DNA of 64,000 nt from JAAYUJ01 sp963698165 (GCA_963698165.1 CAVOPT010000021.1:13460-77459); one strand, 5' to 3'; counted from the first letter of the stretch, positions 15,781 through 25,118 are shown. Translations and numbers: made by a program. Notes: generated by a model not told the origin, from the sequence alone.

Positions 15781-17204
15781 CGCTTCTTCTGGGGCAGGAT
15801 GTGGGTCGAACTCCCCAGGAACGCCGCCGCCGCCTCTTCCTCGCTCTCGGCCAGGGTCGGATGAGGGTGCATGCTCAGGGCCACGTCTTCCGCGAGGGCC
15901 CCCATTTCCACCGCGAGCACTCCCTCCGAAATCATTTCCCCCGCCTCGCGGCCGACGATTCCCATCCCAAGGATTCTCCCACTTTCCGGGTCCACCACGA
16001 ACTTGGTCAAACCCTTCGAAAGCCCCATGGAAGCGGCGCGCCCCGATGCAGACCAAGGAAAGCGGGTCACCTTGACGGCTTGCCCCCTTCGCTTCGCTTC
16101 CTGCTCGGTGAGCCCGCACCAGGCGATCTGGGGATCCGTGTACACCACTGCGGGGATCGTCTGATAATCAAAAGCGGAATTGCGGCCGGAAATCACCTCC
16201 GCGGCAACCTTTCCCTCGTGCATGGCCTTGTGGGCCAGCATCACTCCGCCCACCACGTCGCCCACGGCAAAGATCCGCTCATCCGCCGTCCGCATCCGTT
16301 CATCGACCTGGATGAACCCGGCCTCGTTGCACACCACTTTCGTATTCTCCAGGCCCAGGTTCCTTGAATTGGCACGGCGGCCTATGGCCACCAGGGCCCT
16401 TTCGAACCTGCCTTCCCCGGACTTCCCGTCCCCCTCGAAGGTGGCCTCGACCCCCGTCTCCGATTCCTTCAACTCCACCACTTTCGTCCTGGTGTGGATG
16501 GCTTCGAACAAAGCCTCGAGCCTTTGGCTCAGGGGCTGCACCAGGTCGGCGTCGGCGCCCTCCATGATCCGATCCGAATTCTCCACAAGGGTGACCCGGC
16601 TTCCAAGGGAAGCGTAGACAGAGCCCAGCTCAACCCCCACGTACCCTCCGCCGATCACCAGCAGGCGCTCGGGAATGTCCGCAAGAGCCAGCGCCCCGGT
16701 GGAGGTCATGATGCGTCCCCCCTTGCCACCGTTCCCCCCCGGCAGGGTGGAGGCATGGGATCCCGTGGCAACGATGGCGTGCTTGAACTTCATGTGGGAA
16801 ACGTCTGAATCCAGCAGCCGCACCCGGTCCGCCCCCTCAAAGACCGCCCGACCCCGAATGACTTGGACGCCGCGCCTCCCGGCAAGATCCATGAGTCCCA
16901 CGGCCAGCTTTTCGGTCACCTGGTTCTTCCACGCCCTCACCCTCTCCAGGTCGATCTTCGGCTCTCCGAAGGAAATCCCCATCTCCTGGGCCCGCTCTGC
17001 ATCGTGGAGCAGCTCGCTCACGTACAGGAGGGACTTGGAAGGGATGCATCCCCGGAAGAGACACACGCCGCCAAGTCTTCCCCCCATGTCCACAAGGGAG
17101 ACATCCAGGCCCAGATCGGCGGCCCTGAAAGCCGCCGCATATCCCCCCGGGCCTCCGCCGATGACCAGCACCTGGGTTTCCTGCGTGAACTCACCCATCA
17201 CCAT
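15777..17204 (-). CDS. lpdA: Dihydrolipoyl dehydrogenase (E3)
   Basis: The FAD enzyme reoxidises dihydrolipoamide with NAD+. The 475-residue product has the FAD-binding VIGGGPGGYAAAFRAA, the redox disulfide Cys48/Cys53 (GGVCLFRGCIPSK), the NAD-binding VIGGGYVGVELGSVY, the second FAD motif IFAVGDVVGG and the C-terminal HPHPTLAE with the catalytic His. GGAGG lies nine bases before the ATG. It is the first gene of the lpdA-lipB-lipA set and lies 230 bases downstream of the TlpA-like gene. The E1 and E2 genes are further upstream in a separate transcription unit. Confidence 0.95.
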   Translation of the reverse strand: MVMGEFTQETQVLVIGGGPGGYAAAFRAADLGLDVSLVDMGGRLGGVCLFRGCIPSKSLLYVSELLHDAERAQEMGISFGEPKIDLERVRAWKNQVTEKLAVGLMDLAGRRGVQVIRGRAVFEGADRVRLLDSDVSHMKFKHAIVATGSHASTLPGGNGGKGGRIMTSTGALALADIPERLLVIGGGYVGVELGSVYASLGSRVTLVENSDRIMEGADADLVQPLSQRLEALFEAIHTRTKVVELKESETGVEATFEGDGKSGEGRFERALVAIGRRANSRNLGLENTKVVCNEAGFIQVDERMRTADERIFAVGDVVGGVMLAHKAMHEGKVAAEVISGRNSAFDYQTIPAVVYTDPQIAWCGLTEQEAKRRGQAVKVTRFPWSASGRAASMGLSKGLTKFVVDPESGRILGMGIVGREAGEMISEGVLAVEMGALAEDVALSMHPHPTLAESEEEAAAAFLGSSTHILPQKKR

Positions 17205-17434
17205 GTTCGGGGACCTCCATCCGATGCGCTGCCTGTGGTTTCACGGTCTATTGGCTACGAGCGACTGCATTGCAAGAGTGTACCATAAGGCGGAATGCAC
17301 CAGAAGCGATATCGATGGGGTGGGTCCGGGGAAGAGAGCCCCACGGAAAGACATGGGGATCCCTTCTCCTTCTCGTGCGTCTCTTTGGGGGGAACTCGGG
17401 GGAAGAAATCAAAGGGCCTGAACCAGGAGCCGTT

Positions 17435-18010
17435 TCACCGAACGATTCTGCTCAGTTCCTCCATGAAAGAGTCAACGTTCGCGATGATGCCGAGGTGGGT
17501 GTAGACGACCTTTCGATCCCTGGAAACCACCAGTGTGAAAGGTGTGGCAGGTTCTCCCACGGCTTCGAAGACCCCGTAGTCCGGGTCCTTCACCACGGGG
17601 AACGGGATGCTGAACTGTTCCTTCATGAACTTCACTTCGGATGCATCGGCCCCGGCGGCAATGGTGATCATTCGGATCTTTTTGGCCATTTCCGCGTTCT
17701 TCTTGATGCGGCTGAAAAGGGTGTTGAAGTGCGGAGCCTGTTCATGGCAGTAGGGACAGTACACCCCCGCGATCTCCACCAGGAGGTACGGAAAGCTCAG
17801 TTGATCAAAGGTGAACTTCTCCGTCCCGTTCACCCCAAGGTAGTTCCGCTCTTTTTCCGTCTCGGGAACGCAGACCCGCACCTCGGGCAGGACCGCTCCC
17901 ACTTCGGGGATCGAGCCCGCCGGAACGGGCGCCGGAGCCAAGAGCACACAGAAAGCAGCAACACCCAAAATCAGCCATGAAGCGCGTTCCCATCCGTTGC
18001 CGAACATCAT
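17435..18010 (-). CDS. TlpA/peroxiredoxin-like secreted thiol protein
   Basis: The product is 191 residues. An N-terminal signal segment (WLILGVAAFCVLLAPAP) is followed by a thioredoxin fold with the active-site pair CPYC (VYCPYCHEQAPHF) and the cis-Pro region GEPATPFTLVV. This is the pattern of periplasmic TlpA/ResA-type reductases. It ends an operon with a MauE-like membrane protein that could supply it with electrons, as MauE/DsbD-type proteins do; that link is inferred. The gap to the upstream lipoprotein gene is 50 bases. Confidence 0.8.
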   Translation of the reverse strand: MMFGNGWERASWLILGVAAFCVLLAPAPVPAGSIPEVGAVLPEVRVCVPETEKERNYLGVNGTEKFTFDQLSFPYLLVEIAGVYCPYCHEQAPHFNTLFSRIKKNAEMAKKIRMITIAAGADASEVKFMKEQFSIPFPVVKDPDYGVFEAVGEPATPFTLVVSRDRKVVYTHLGIIANVDSFMEELSRIVR

Positions 18011-18060
18011 CTCTCACACTCCCTTTTCACGATTGCAAAGGCTTCCATGACCGTCCGGTC

Positions 18061-18396
18061 TCAATAGCCGGTTCGTTGGAATTGCACCTGCCCCACGCCG
18101 GGAAGGCTCATGGCAATGGCTCCCCCCAGCACTTTTCCCTGAACGATCCCTCCAGCTCTCGTGTGAAGCCGGATCTCGTCTCCACGCGAGTCCCACCTGA
18201 AGGGGACACTCTCGTCCTCCGTCGCCCAGGAGCCCTGTCCAGCGCCCTTGAGCTCGAGGACGACGGCAGGAACCGCGCCGCTTTCGTCTTCCTCAGCCGT
18301 GTATTTGCCAATGAACGCGGATCTGTTCTCACACGCCGCGCAAAGGATCAGGGAGAACAGCAGCGCCCCCATGGCGAGCAGCTCAGCCGGCCTCAC
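18061..18396 (-). CDS. Small putative lipoprotein
   Basis: The product is 111 residues. The GTG start overlaps the stop of the MauE-like gene (GTGA) and has GAGGAG eight bases upstream. The N terminus ends in the lipobox-like LILCAAC, so cleavage and lipidation at that Cys are likely. The mature part (GKYTAEEDESG, then WDSRGDEIRLHTRAGG) is beta-rich and resembles small lipid-attached barrel proteins, but no family is certain. A start at ATG 18372 is also possible but would leave a short signal. Confidence 0.7.
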   Translation of the reverse strand: MRPAELLAMGALLFSLILCAACENRSAFIGKYTAEEDESGAVPAVVLELKGAGQGSWATEDESVPFRWDSRGDEIRLHTRAGGIVQGKVLGGAIAMSLPGVGQVQFQRTGY

Positions 18397-18878
18397 CGCC
18401 GTGACTCCTCGAGGGCCGGCGAAAATCGGCGCTCCACATGGAGGATTCGATCGCAGAGGAGAATCTGCGCCGTCATCCCCACCCATATGAGATCTCTCAC
18501 CAGGGTTCGCCAGCTCATCTTCTCCCCGAGGGCGCTGAAACAGCCACAGCTGATGGGAGCGTCCCTCACCAGGTTTACGGCGATGCCGGCGGTGAAAACC
18601 AGCAACAGGAAACCTATGACGGTCGCCGCGGATCTTCCGCGGTAGCCCACCAACAGGAGGATGCCGCTGAGCAACTCCACCCATGGCAGAGCCACGGCCA
18701 CAAGGTTCACTCCCCAGTACGGCACCATTTGATAGCTTGCAACGGTTTCGGCGAATTCGGCCGCATGGTTGATCTTGACCATGCTGGCATAAATGAAAAG
18801 TCCCCCGATGTAGAGCCTCAGGGCGAATGCCAGGTATGGATGGGTGACGGCCCGCTTGACCAATGTCCACAACTTCAT
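18393..18878 (-). CDS. MauE/DoxX-like redox membrane protein
   Basis: The product is 161 residues with four predicted membrane helices (LAFALRLYIGGLFIYASMV, LVAVALPWVELLSGILLLVG, ATVIGFLLLVFTAGIAVNLV, DLIWVGMTAQILLC). The CGCF motif after helix three is the Cys pair seen in MauE-type proteins, which pass reducing equivalents across the membrane. Start and stop overlap both neighbours (ATGA, GTGA), so it is made together with the rhodanese fusion upstream and the lipoprotein and TlpA-like protein downstream. Confidence 0.8.
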   Translation of the reverse strand: MKLWTLVKRAVTHPYLAFALRLYIGGLFIYASMVKINHAAEFAETVASYQMVPYWGVNLVAVALPWVELLSGILLLVGYRGRSAATVIGFLLLVFTAGIAVNLVRDAPISCGCFSALGEKMSWRTLVRDLIWVGMTAQILLCDRILHVERRFSPALEESRR

Positions 18879-20482
18879 GGCTCGATGGGGTACCCCCTCT
18901 CCTTCCAGGTTGAAAAGTCGTCCAGCACTTTCACGTCGGTATGACCCCTCGATTGGAGCTTGAGGGCCACGTCCCGGTCGTGAAGCCTGCTGAAATCTCT
19001 CCCGTACACGATGATTTCCTTGTCAGGATCCAGCCTGGCAAATTTCATCAGGTACACGAACTCAAACAGGGGAAGCGTCATATTGAGAGCCCCGGGGATG
19101 TGCCCCCGCTCATAGTAGGCCGCAGGTCTCGCATCCACGAAAACCGCCCCTTGCCCATCGAGCTTCTGCCTCGCGTCCTCCGTGGCAGCCGTGGGCGGAA
19201 TGGGGTAGGACCAGGATTCAGGCACAAGGGGAACCCCACCTGGATTTGCCGCATTGAAGAGAAGACTCAGGACAAGGCCGAACCCCAGGATCAAGAGGAT
19301 GTCAATCACGGAGACCCGCCTGCTTCGCTCCGCTTCTCTCTCAATGGCCGACTTCATCCACTGAGCCTTCTCCTCCAGCACCTTGATCTTGCGAAACCCG
19401 GCTTCCAGCTCTTCCGCGGCATCCTCCAGAGCGTGACTCTTTCCGTCCAGCTCCCTGGAGAGCTCCCGGACCTCCGAGTCGTGGGCCTGCTTCTTTTCCA
19501 GACACGCCTCAACCCTGGCCCGGAGCAGATCGGGCTCAAAGGGCTTGATCACGTAGTCTTCCGCCCCGATTTCAATGCAGCGCAAAACACTGTCTCTTTC
19601 GTCCAGGGCCGAGATCATGATCACGGGAATCTCCCGCAAAGACCTCTCCCTTTTCATCTGCTTCAACAGCGAATATCCGTTCATGCCCGGAAGCATGATG
19701 TCGAGAAGCACCAGATCGATCTCGTGGGCTTCCATGGCATAGAGCGCTTCCAGCCCGTCTTCGGCCACAACAACGGTGCATCCGCATCGCTCCAGGTAAT
19801 TCGAAAGCACTTCCCGGTTCATCTCGTAATCGTCCACCACCAGGATGACGGCCTTCTCCAGAAGCCCCGGAGTTCTTGCGCCGGTGGAGGCGCGCATCGT
19901 GTTCACGACATCTTCAGCCAGCGCATGGCCACTGGAAAGCTTCTCCCCGGCTCCGCCCACCATTCTCCCATTCCCCGGGAAGCCATCGGCCTGCTCCACA
20001 AAGGCCAGGAACTCCGCCGCCGCCCCATGGAGCTTCCTCAGGTGAGACCTGAGGCCTTGGCAGTTCAGTTCTTCCGCGGTCTCCAGCAGCAATTCAGTGT
20101 AGCCGAGGACCCCATTGAGGGGTGTCCGCAACCGGTAGCAGACCTCGGAAAGGAAATGCTCGCCCTCCCGTTCGACGTCTCCCGCATCCAGCCTCTCGGG
20201 ATCGAGGAATTCATTGACCAGCTTCAGGAGCTGCCTGCCGCCTGCCTGGATCCTCCCTGCGTCTGGAATCATGTCCACAAGACCCAGCTCTTCCGCATCC
20301 TCCAGGAGCATCTCGGAATACCCCAGAATGGCACTCAGGGGCGTGCGCAGCTCGTGTCGCAGGTTGACGAAGAAAGCACGGCGAGTCGGATCCAGGTCAC
20401 CCGTCCCACGCCATGGGGCATCTCCCTCCTGGAAGGGCTTCGCGGCTTTCCCGTCCTCCCGGGTTCGTTCATTCTCGTTCAT
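18875..20482 (-). CDS. HisKA-receiver-transmembrane-rhodanese fusion protein
   Basis: The product is 535 residues. Visible order: HisKA-like helices with His43 (LRHELRTPLSAILGY, 30-95); a second HisKA-like unit in which His is replaced by Tyr116 (CYRLRTPLNGVLGY, 105-165); a receiver with Asp261 (LVLLDIMLPGMNG, 211-325); a charged coiled coil (330-388); one membrane helix (391-411); and a rhodanese domain (436-533). No ATPase domain is present, so it cannot phosphorylate itself. In the rhodanese loop the catalytic Cys is replaced by Gly494 (IVYGRDFSRL). The topology puts the receiver in the cytoplasm and the rhodanese outside. It overlaps the CheY-like gene by 14 bases and the MauE-like gene by 4. 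Confidence 0.8.
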   Translation of the reverse strand: MNENERTREDGKAAKPFQEGDAPWRGTGDLDPTRRAFFVNLRHELRTPLSAILGYSEMLLEDAEELGLVDMIPDAGRIQAGGRQLLKLVNEFLDPERLDAGDVEREGEHFLSEVCYRLRTPLNGVLGYTELLLETAEELNCQGLRSHLRKLHGAAAEFLAFVEQADGFPGNGRMVGGAGEKLSSGHALAEDVVNTMRASTGARTPGLLEKAVILVVDDYEMNREVLSNYLERCGCTVVVAEDGLEALYAMEAHEIDLVLLDIMLPGMNGYSLLKQMKRERSLREIPVIMISALDERDSVLRCIEIGAEDYVIKPFEPDLLRARVEACLEKKQAHDSEVRELSRELDGKSHALEDAAEELEAGFRKIKVLEEKAQWMKSAIEREAERSRRVSVIDILLILGFGLVLSLLFNAANPGGVPLVPESWSYPIPPTAATEDARQKLDGQGAVFVDARPAAYYERGHIPGALNMTLPLFEFVYLMKFARLDPDKEIIVYGRDFSRLHDRDVALKLQSRGHTDVKVLDDFSTWKERGYPIEP

Positions 20483-20855
20483 GGAGCCGCCTGTCTTCCA
20501 GGAGCAGTTGCATCTTTTCCACCAGTCTCAACATGTCCACGGGCTTGGTGTCGTAGTCGTCGCAGCCGGCATCGAGGGCCTTCTTGTGGTCCCAGGACAT
20601 GGCATGGGCCGTGAGGGCGATGACGGGGATGGAGGAGGTCCCAGGCATGGTTTTGAGCCGCCGTGCCGCTTCCCAGCCGTCAAGACCGGGCAGGCTGAGA
20701 TCCATGAGAATCAGATCGGGAGTCTCCCGCTGGGCCATCGACAGACCCTCTTCTCCGTCCACGGCCGTGCGGACGTCGTAGCCTCTCCGCTGGAGGCGGC
20801 GCGACAGCATGTCTCTGTTTCCTTCGTTGTCCTCCACCAGGAGTATCTTGTGCAT
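20469..20855 (-). CDS. CheY-like single-domain response regulator
   Basis: The product is 128 residues and consists only of a receiver: acidic pocket (LLVEDNEGNRD), phospho-acceptor Asp52 (LILMDLSLPGLDG), Thr in IALTAH and the conserved Lys104 (YDTKP). It has no output domain, so it works through protein contacts. A partner HisKA-containing protein is encoded immediately downstream with a 14-base overlap. GAGGAG lies ten bases before the ATG. It is the first gene of the redox-signalling operon. Confidence 0.85.
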   Translation of the reverse strand: MHKILLVEDNEGNRDMLSRRLQRRGYDVRTAVDGEEGLSMAQRETPDLILMDLSLPGLDGWEAARRLKTMPGTSSIPVIALTAHAMSWDHKKALDAGCDDYDTKPVDMLRLVEKMQLLLEDRRLHERE

Positions 20856-21103
20856 GGATCCCGTTCTCCTCGCGACTTATCCGCAAACAGGAATTTCCGC
20901 CCTCCCCCTGGTCAGGCGTGCCATCAGACATAGTTTCGTCACTTGCTCCCCATTACTTGAACGCTGGAAGCAGGGATGGAGGGGGCAAGGACGCCAATGC
21001 GCCGGAGGCAGGATGGGGGAATTTCCAATCGGGCCGGTTCAGGGGAGGTGCGCGGGCGAAAGGGGGATGGCTGTGGAAAACGGAGGGACTCGGGAGACAA
21101 CAA

Positions 21104-21144
21104 AGCGGGATCCCTTCAGGTGCGATCCCTGATGGAATCCCGCT
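21104..21144 (-). terminator. Terminator of the pyruvate dehydrogenase operon
   Basis: On the minus strand AGCGGGAT and TCAGG pair with CCTGA and ATCCCGCT around a short loop, followed by TTGTTGT. It lies 62 bases after the E2 stop and separates this operon from the CheY-rhodanese operon. Confidence 0.65.
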
Positions 21145-21205
21145 CTCCAGAACAAGACGCGGTACAGTGGAAAAGATCCTCGAATTCAGTCAACCCGAAT
21201 GGCGC

Positions 21206-22546
21206 TCAATGGAGGAGCAACTTCTCGGGATCCTGCAGCAGTTCAATCATGAGGTTGACGAAGCGGGCTGCATCCGCCCCGTCCACGACACGGTGGTCGA
21301 ACCCCAGGATGAGCGGAAGGATCAGCCGGGGGATGATCACCCCGTTGGCTCCCCCCCCTTTCACCACCGGCTGCCATCGGGCCTGTCCAAGGCCGAGGAT
21401 CGCCACCTCAGGATGGTTGACGATGGGTGTGAAGCCGGCGCCCCCAAGGATGCCGATGTTTGTGATGGTGAAGGTGCCGCCGACCATCTCGTCCCTCTCC
21501 GCCTTGCCCTCGCGGGTTCTGCCGGCCAGGGATTTGATCTCGATCGCCAGTTCGGCGATGCTCTTTTTGTCCACGTCGCGGATGACCGGAACGATGAGGC
21601 CCCGGTCCGTGTCCACCGCCACCCCCACGTGGTAATAATGCTTGATGATGATCTCTTCGGTGGCCATGTCCAAACTGGCGTTGAACCGAGGATGAGCTTT
21701 GAGGGCTGCGACCGCGGCCTTGAGGGCGAACACCGTCAGACTCAGAGCCCCGCCCTGTTCCATGATCCCGCCCTTGCACCTCTGCCGGAACGCCTCCAGT
21801 TCAGTGATGTCCGCCGTATCATGGTGACTGACGTGGGGAATCTGGGACCAGGCGACGGCCATGTGCCGGGCCGTGGCGCGTCTCACGGACCGGAGCGGAA
21901 CTCTCTCCACGGGGCCCCACTGGCCGAAGTCGGGAAGGGGGGCCATGGGAAAAGGGGCCGCTGAAGCAGCCGGAACCGCTTCTCTCTCGGTTGGCGGAAT
22001 TTCTTTCACCGCGGGCTTGGCCTTCATCCTTTCCGCATGGGCAAGCACATCCTCGGATGTCACCCGTCCGCCAGGTCCCGATGGAGTGACCACGTGCAGG
22101 TCGACTCCCAGTTCTCGGGCCAGGCGCCGCGTGGATGGCGCCGCGGGAACGGGTCCTTCCTTTCCCTCCGGAGCCGCCTCCGATTCCCGTTGCGCTTCCT
22201 TCGCCCCGGGCCCCGCAGGGGCAGGGACGGGAACAGCGGGTGAAAGACCGGGAGCCGGTTCAGGAACCCTGACCTCGCGGGCCGCCTCAGCCTGCCTGGC
22301 TTCTCCTCCCTCCTCCAGGAAAACCATGAGCACATCGCCCACTTTGACCACTTCTCCCGGCTTGACCCTGATTTCCTCCACAGTCCCGTTCACCGGAGCG
22401 GGAATCTCCGTGGTCGCCTTGTCCGTCTCGACCAGCATCACGGGCTGGCCGTCAATGACCCTGTCGCCTAAAGACACGAGGATGTCGACGACTTCACCCT
22501 CGTGAATCCCCTCCCCAAGATCCGGAAGCCTGAATTCCACAGGCAT
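21206..22546 (-). CDS. pdhC: Dihydrolipoamide acyltransferase (E2) of pyruvate dehydrogenase
   Basis: E2 forms the core of the complex and transfers the acyl group to CoA. The 446-residue product has one lipoyl domain with Lys43 (VETDKATTEI), an Ala/Pro/Glu-rich linker, an E1/E3-binding domain (STRRLARELGVDLHVV, then GGRVTSEDV) and a catalytic domain with the active-site HRVVDGADAARF. The ATG at 22546 has AGGAGG just upstream; the longer frame to 22705 reads through a repeat. It follows the E1beta gene after 161 bases that hold a palindromic repeat, and a terminator follows it. Confidence 0.93.
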   Translation of the reverse strand: MPVEFRLPDLGEGIHEGEVVDILVSLGDRVIDGQPVMLVETDKATTEIPAPVNGTVEEIRVKPGEVVKVGDVLMVFLEEGGEARQAEAAREVRVPEPAPGLSPAVPVPAPAGPGAKEAQRESEAAPEGKEGPVPAAPSTRRLARELGVDLHVVTPSGPGGRVTSEDVLAHAERMKAKPAVKEIPPTEREAVPAASAAPFPMAPLPDFGQWGPVERVPLRSVRRATARHMAVAWSQIPHVSHHDTADITELEAFRQRCKGGIMEQGGALSLTVFALKAAVAALKAHPRFNASLDMATEEIIIKHYYHVGVAVDTDRGLIVPVIRDVDKKSIAELAIEIKSLAGRTREGKAERDEMVGGTFTITNIGILGGAGFTPIVNHPEVAILGLGQARWQPVVKGGGANGVIIPRLILPLILGFDHRVVDGADAARFVNLMIELLQDPEKLLLH

Positions 22547-22610
22547 AAACCCTCCTCTGACTGATGCGCGAAAAGCCAAGTGCCGCAGCGTCGGACAGCG
22601 GTCTAACTTG

Positions 22611-22679
22611 AACCACGAAGGACGCCAAGAGCACGAAGAAGATAAAATCCCGTTGCATTCCTTCGTGCACTTGGTGGTT
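22611..22679. repeat. Imperfect palindromic repeat between E1beta and E2 genes
   Basis: AACCACGAAGG at the left faces CCTTCGTG and GTGGTT at the right, with a second CACGAAGAA inside. Sequences of this ACGAAG type are, from memory, dispersed in many bacterial genomes. It could also modulate E2 expression within the operon. Confidence 0.45.
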
Positions 22680-22707
22680 GGGTGATAAGAACTGCAACAG
22701 TGCAAGT

Positions 22708-23688
22708 CTAAAAGTCCAGCGTCTCTCTCACCGCCTTCACGATGCGGGAGGCGTCGGGAATATACTGCTGCTCTCTTTGGTAAAGCGGGATGATGATGTC
22801 GAAGCCGGTCACCCTGCGCACGGGGGCTTCCAGGTGGAGGAAAGACTTCTCCACCACGCGGGCCACCACCTCGGCGCCGGCTCCAAAGCTCCTTGGAGCC
22901 TCGTGAACCACGACGGCTCGTCCCGTCTTTTTCACGGACTGGCTGAAGAGGGCGTCGTCGAGAGGCGAGATGCTCAAGAGGTCGATGACCTCCGATTCGA
23001 TCCCGTGCTTTTCATGGAGAAGCTCAGCAGCCTCCAGGGTGGGGCGCATCGTCGCTCCGTAGGAAATGAGGGTGATGTCCCCGCCTTCCCGAACCATTTC
23101 GGAACGCCCGATGGGCATGGTTTCCTCTTCTTCCGGCACTTCCTCCCGGAAGGCGCGGTAGACGGCTTTCGGTTCATAGAAAACCACCGGGTCAGGATCC
23201 CTGATGGCGCTCACAAGAAGGGCCCGCGCGTTCCGCGGCCCGGATGGAATGACCATCTTGAGTCCAGGGGTGTGAGCCCAGTATATCTCGCGGCTTTCCG
23301 AATGGTGCTCCAGGGCTCTAACTCCCCCACCGTACGGGCAACGCAGCACCATGGGAACCTGGAAGCGCCCCATGGACCGCCATCTCAACCGGGCGGCATG
23401 AGCCTCCATCTGATGCATCGCATAGTAGCTGAAGCCGGAGAACTGCATTTCGCACACCGGCCGAAGTCCGTAGACAGCCATGCCGATGGAAAAACCGGCG
23501 ATTCCCGACTCGGCCAGTGGGGTGTCGAGCACCCTCTCGGGACCAAACCGGTCGATGAGCCCGTCAGTGACGCGAAACACACCTCCATCGACCCCGACGT
23601 CCTCCCCCAGAATCACCACCCGGTCATCCTTCTCCATCTCCTGGGCCAGGGCCATGTTCAGTGCCTGTACCATAGTCATTTTGGCCAT
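22708..23688 (-). CDS. pdhB: Pyruvate dehydrogenase E1 component, beta subunit
   Basis: With the alpha subunit this decarboxylates a 2-oxo acid and acylates the E2 lipoyl group. The 326-residue product shows VVILGEDVGVDGGVFR, LDTPLAESGIAGFSIG, MHQMEAHAARLRW and the C-terminal VHEAPRSFGAGAEV, all standard for the beta subunit. The ATG at 23688 has GGAG nine bases upstream and lies 34 bases after the alpha gene; the longer frame extending into that gene is a shadow. Pyruvate is the likely substrate; branched-chain 2-oxo acids cannot be ruled out. Confidence 0.92.
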   Translation of the reverse strand: MAKMTMVQALNMALAQEMEKDDRVVILGEDVGVDGGVFRVTDGLIDRFGPERVLDTPLAESGIAGFSIGMAVYGLRPVCEMQFSGFSYYAMHQMEAHAARLRWRSMGRFQVPMVLRCPYGGGVRALEHHSESREIYWAHTPGLKMVIPSGPRNARALLVSAIRDPDPVVFYEPKAVYRAFREEVPEEEETMPIGRSEMVREGGDITLISYGATMRPTLEAAELLHEKHGIESEVIDLLSISPLDDALFSQSVKKTGRAVVVHEAPRSFGAGAEVVARVVEKSFLHLEAPVRRVTGFDIIIPLYQREQQYIPDASRIVKAVRETLDF

Positions 23689-23722
23689 GTTCAGTATCTC
23701 CCCCGTATCGGATCGCCCGAGG

Positions 23723-24820
23723 CTACGTGCTTTCGCGTTTTCTCTCTTCCAGTTCCCGGCGAAGCTCTTCTCTTTGATCCACAATGTGCGGCGGCAGGAC
23801 CGCGTATGCATGATCGAACATGTCCAGAGGGTCGACTCCCTTCTCGGTTTGCCGCGCCCACCTCTCCTCGGCTTCACGGACCTCCTTAGACACTGCTTCG
23901 TCGATGGAGGGGATCTTCTCTTCCGACAGGAGCCCCTTGCCCACCAGGTACTTCTGGAAGCGAATGATGGGATCCCGTTTGACCCAGGGTTCCACCTCAT
24001 CGTCCCCGCGATACTTCTTGGGATCATCCGCCGTTGTGTGCACCGACATGCGATACGTGACATTTTCGATGAGGGTGGGCCCTTCCCCCGCGCGGGCACG
24101 GTCCACGGCCTCCTTGGCGGCCGCGTAGACGGCCAGGGCGTCGTTTCCGTCCACCTGAATCCCAGGCATGTCGTAGGCCAGGGCTTTCTGGGCCAATGTT
24201 TTGGAACGGGTTTGCTTGCTTCGAGGTACGGAAATGGCCCAATGGTTGTTCTGGCAGACGAAAACCGCCGGAAGCTGGAACGTTGCCGCAAAGTTCAACG
24301 CCTCATGGAAATCCCCTTCGGAGGTGGCACCGTCTCCGAAAAAGGCCATGGCAACGTGGGGCTGCTTTCGATACTTCATCCCATAGGCGAGTCCCGCCAC
24401 ATGAAGGGCCTGGCTGCCAACTGGTATGGCTATGGGAAGGTTGTTCAACCCTTCGGGGGTCCGCCCTCCTTCGTTGTATCCCGAATAGGTGAGCAGGACA
24501 CTTTCAAGACTCTTCCCCCGCCACACCTCAGCGGGCATCTCCCTGAAGGAGGGGGCGATCCAGTCTTCAGCCGTCAGGGGAACCACGGCACCCACTTGTG
24601 CTTCCTGGCCCTTGATGGGTGCAAACGTGCCCATGCGCCCCTGGCGCTGAAGGGTGAGCATGCGTTCGTCGAATCTCCTGCAGAGCAGCATGACCCTGTG
24701 GATCCTAAGCAGAAGATCCTCCGGCAGGTCGGGCTCCAAGGCCTCATCCAATTGGCCATCCTCATCCAGGATGGCCAGGTGATCGATACCACAAGAAAGA
24801 TCGATGGGTTGTCTCGGCAT
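23723..24820 (-). CDS. pdhA: Pyruvate dehydrogenase E1 component, alpha subunit
   Basis: The 365-residue product carries the thiamine-diphosphate motif FGDGATSEGDFHEALNFA followed by CQNNHWAIS, and the phosphorylation-loop region YRMSVHTTADDPKKY. Residues 40-75 (HRVMLLCRRFDERML) match the family start. AGGAGGGG precedes the ATG. It is the first gene of the pdhA-pdhB-pdhC operon. The presence of this oxygen-tolerant complex in an otherwise anaerobe-like genome is notable but has parallels. Confidence 0.92.
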   Translation of the reverse strand: MPRQPIDLSCGIDHLAILDEDGQLDEALEPDLPEDLLLRIHRVMLLCRRFDERMLTLQRQGRMGTFAPIKGQEAQVGAVVPLTAEDWIAPSFREMPAEVWRGKSLESVLLTYSGYNEGGRTPEGLNNLPIAIPVGSQALHVAGLAYGMKYRKQPHVAMAFFGDGATSEGDFHEALNFAATFQLPAVFVCQNNHWAISVPRSKQTRSKTLAQKALAYDMPGIQVDGNDALAVYAAAKEAVDRARAGEGPTLIENVTYRMSVHTTADDPKKYRGDDEVEPWVKRDPIIRFQKYLVGKGLLSEEKIPSIDEAVSKEVREAEERWARQTEKGVDPLDMFDHAYAVLPPHIVDQREELRRELEERKREST

Positions 24821-25046
24821 GTTCTTTCACCCCTCCTGGGTCCTCTGCGTCTTCAGATCCAGCCCGTTTCGAGGTCCGGTTTCGAAACGGTGGATTTCCA
24901 ATGAACCACAAACAGAACGGCAAGGCAGGCACGCGTGATGCTCAATTTGAACATGACCAAGGTATAATAAGGACATGCGGTTAAAATATCCACAACACTC
25001 GGGGCGAATCCCGACCCCACCGTGGTCTTATCCTTTCATGGCCTCC

Positions 25047-25083
25047 TGAAAAGCAAAACCCGTGGGATCGGAACCCCACGGGT
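25047..25083 (-). terminator. Rho-independent terminator of folD
   Basis: On the minus strand ACCCGTGGG pairs perfectly with CCCACGGGT around an eight-base loop, followed by TTTTGCTTTT. It lies 35 bases after the folD stop. Confidence 0.85.
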
Positions 25084-25118
25084 ATCGGCCGTCTCTTGCG
25101 TGCCTCTTCCTGTTCCCA

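Noticed and set aside
24821..25046. Promoter of the pdhA operon (TTGTGG and TATTAT)
   Set aside because: The spacing of about 20 bases is too long for a confident sigma-70 promoter.
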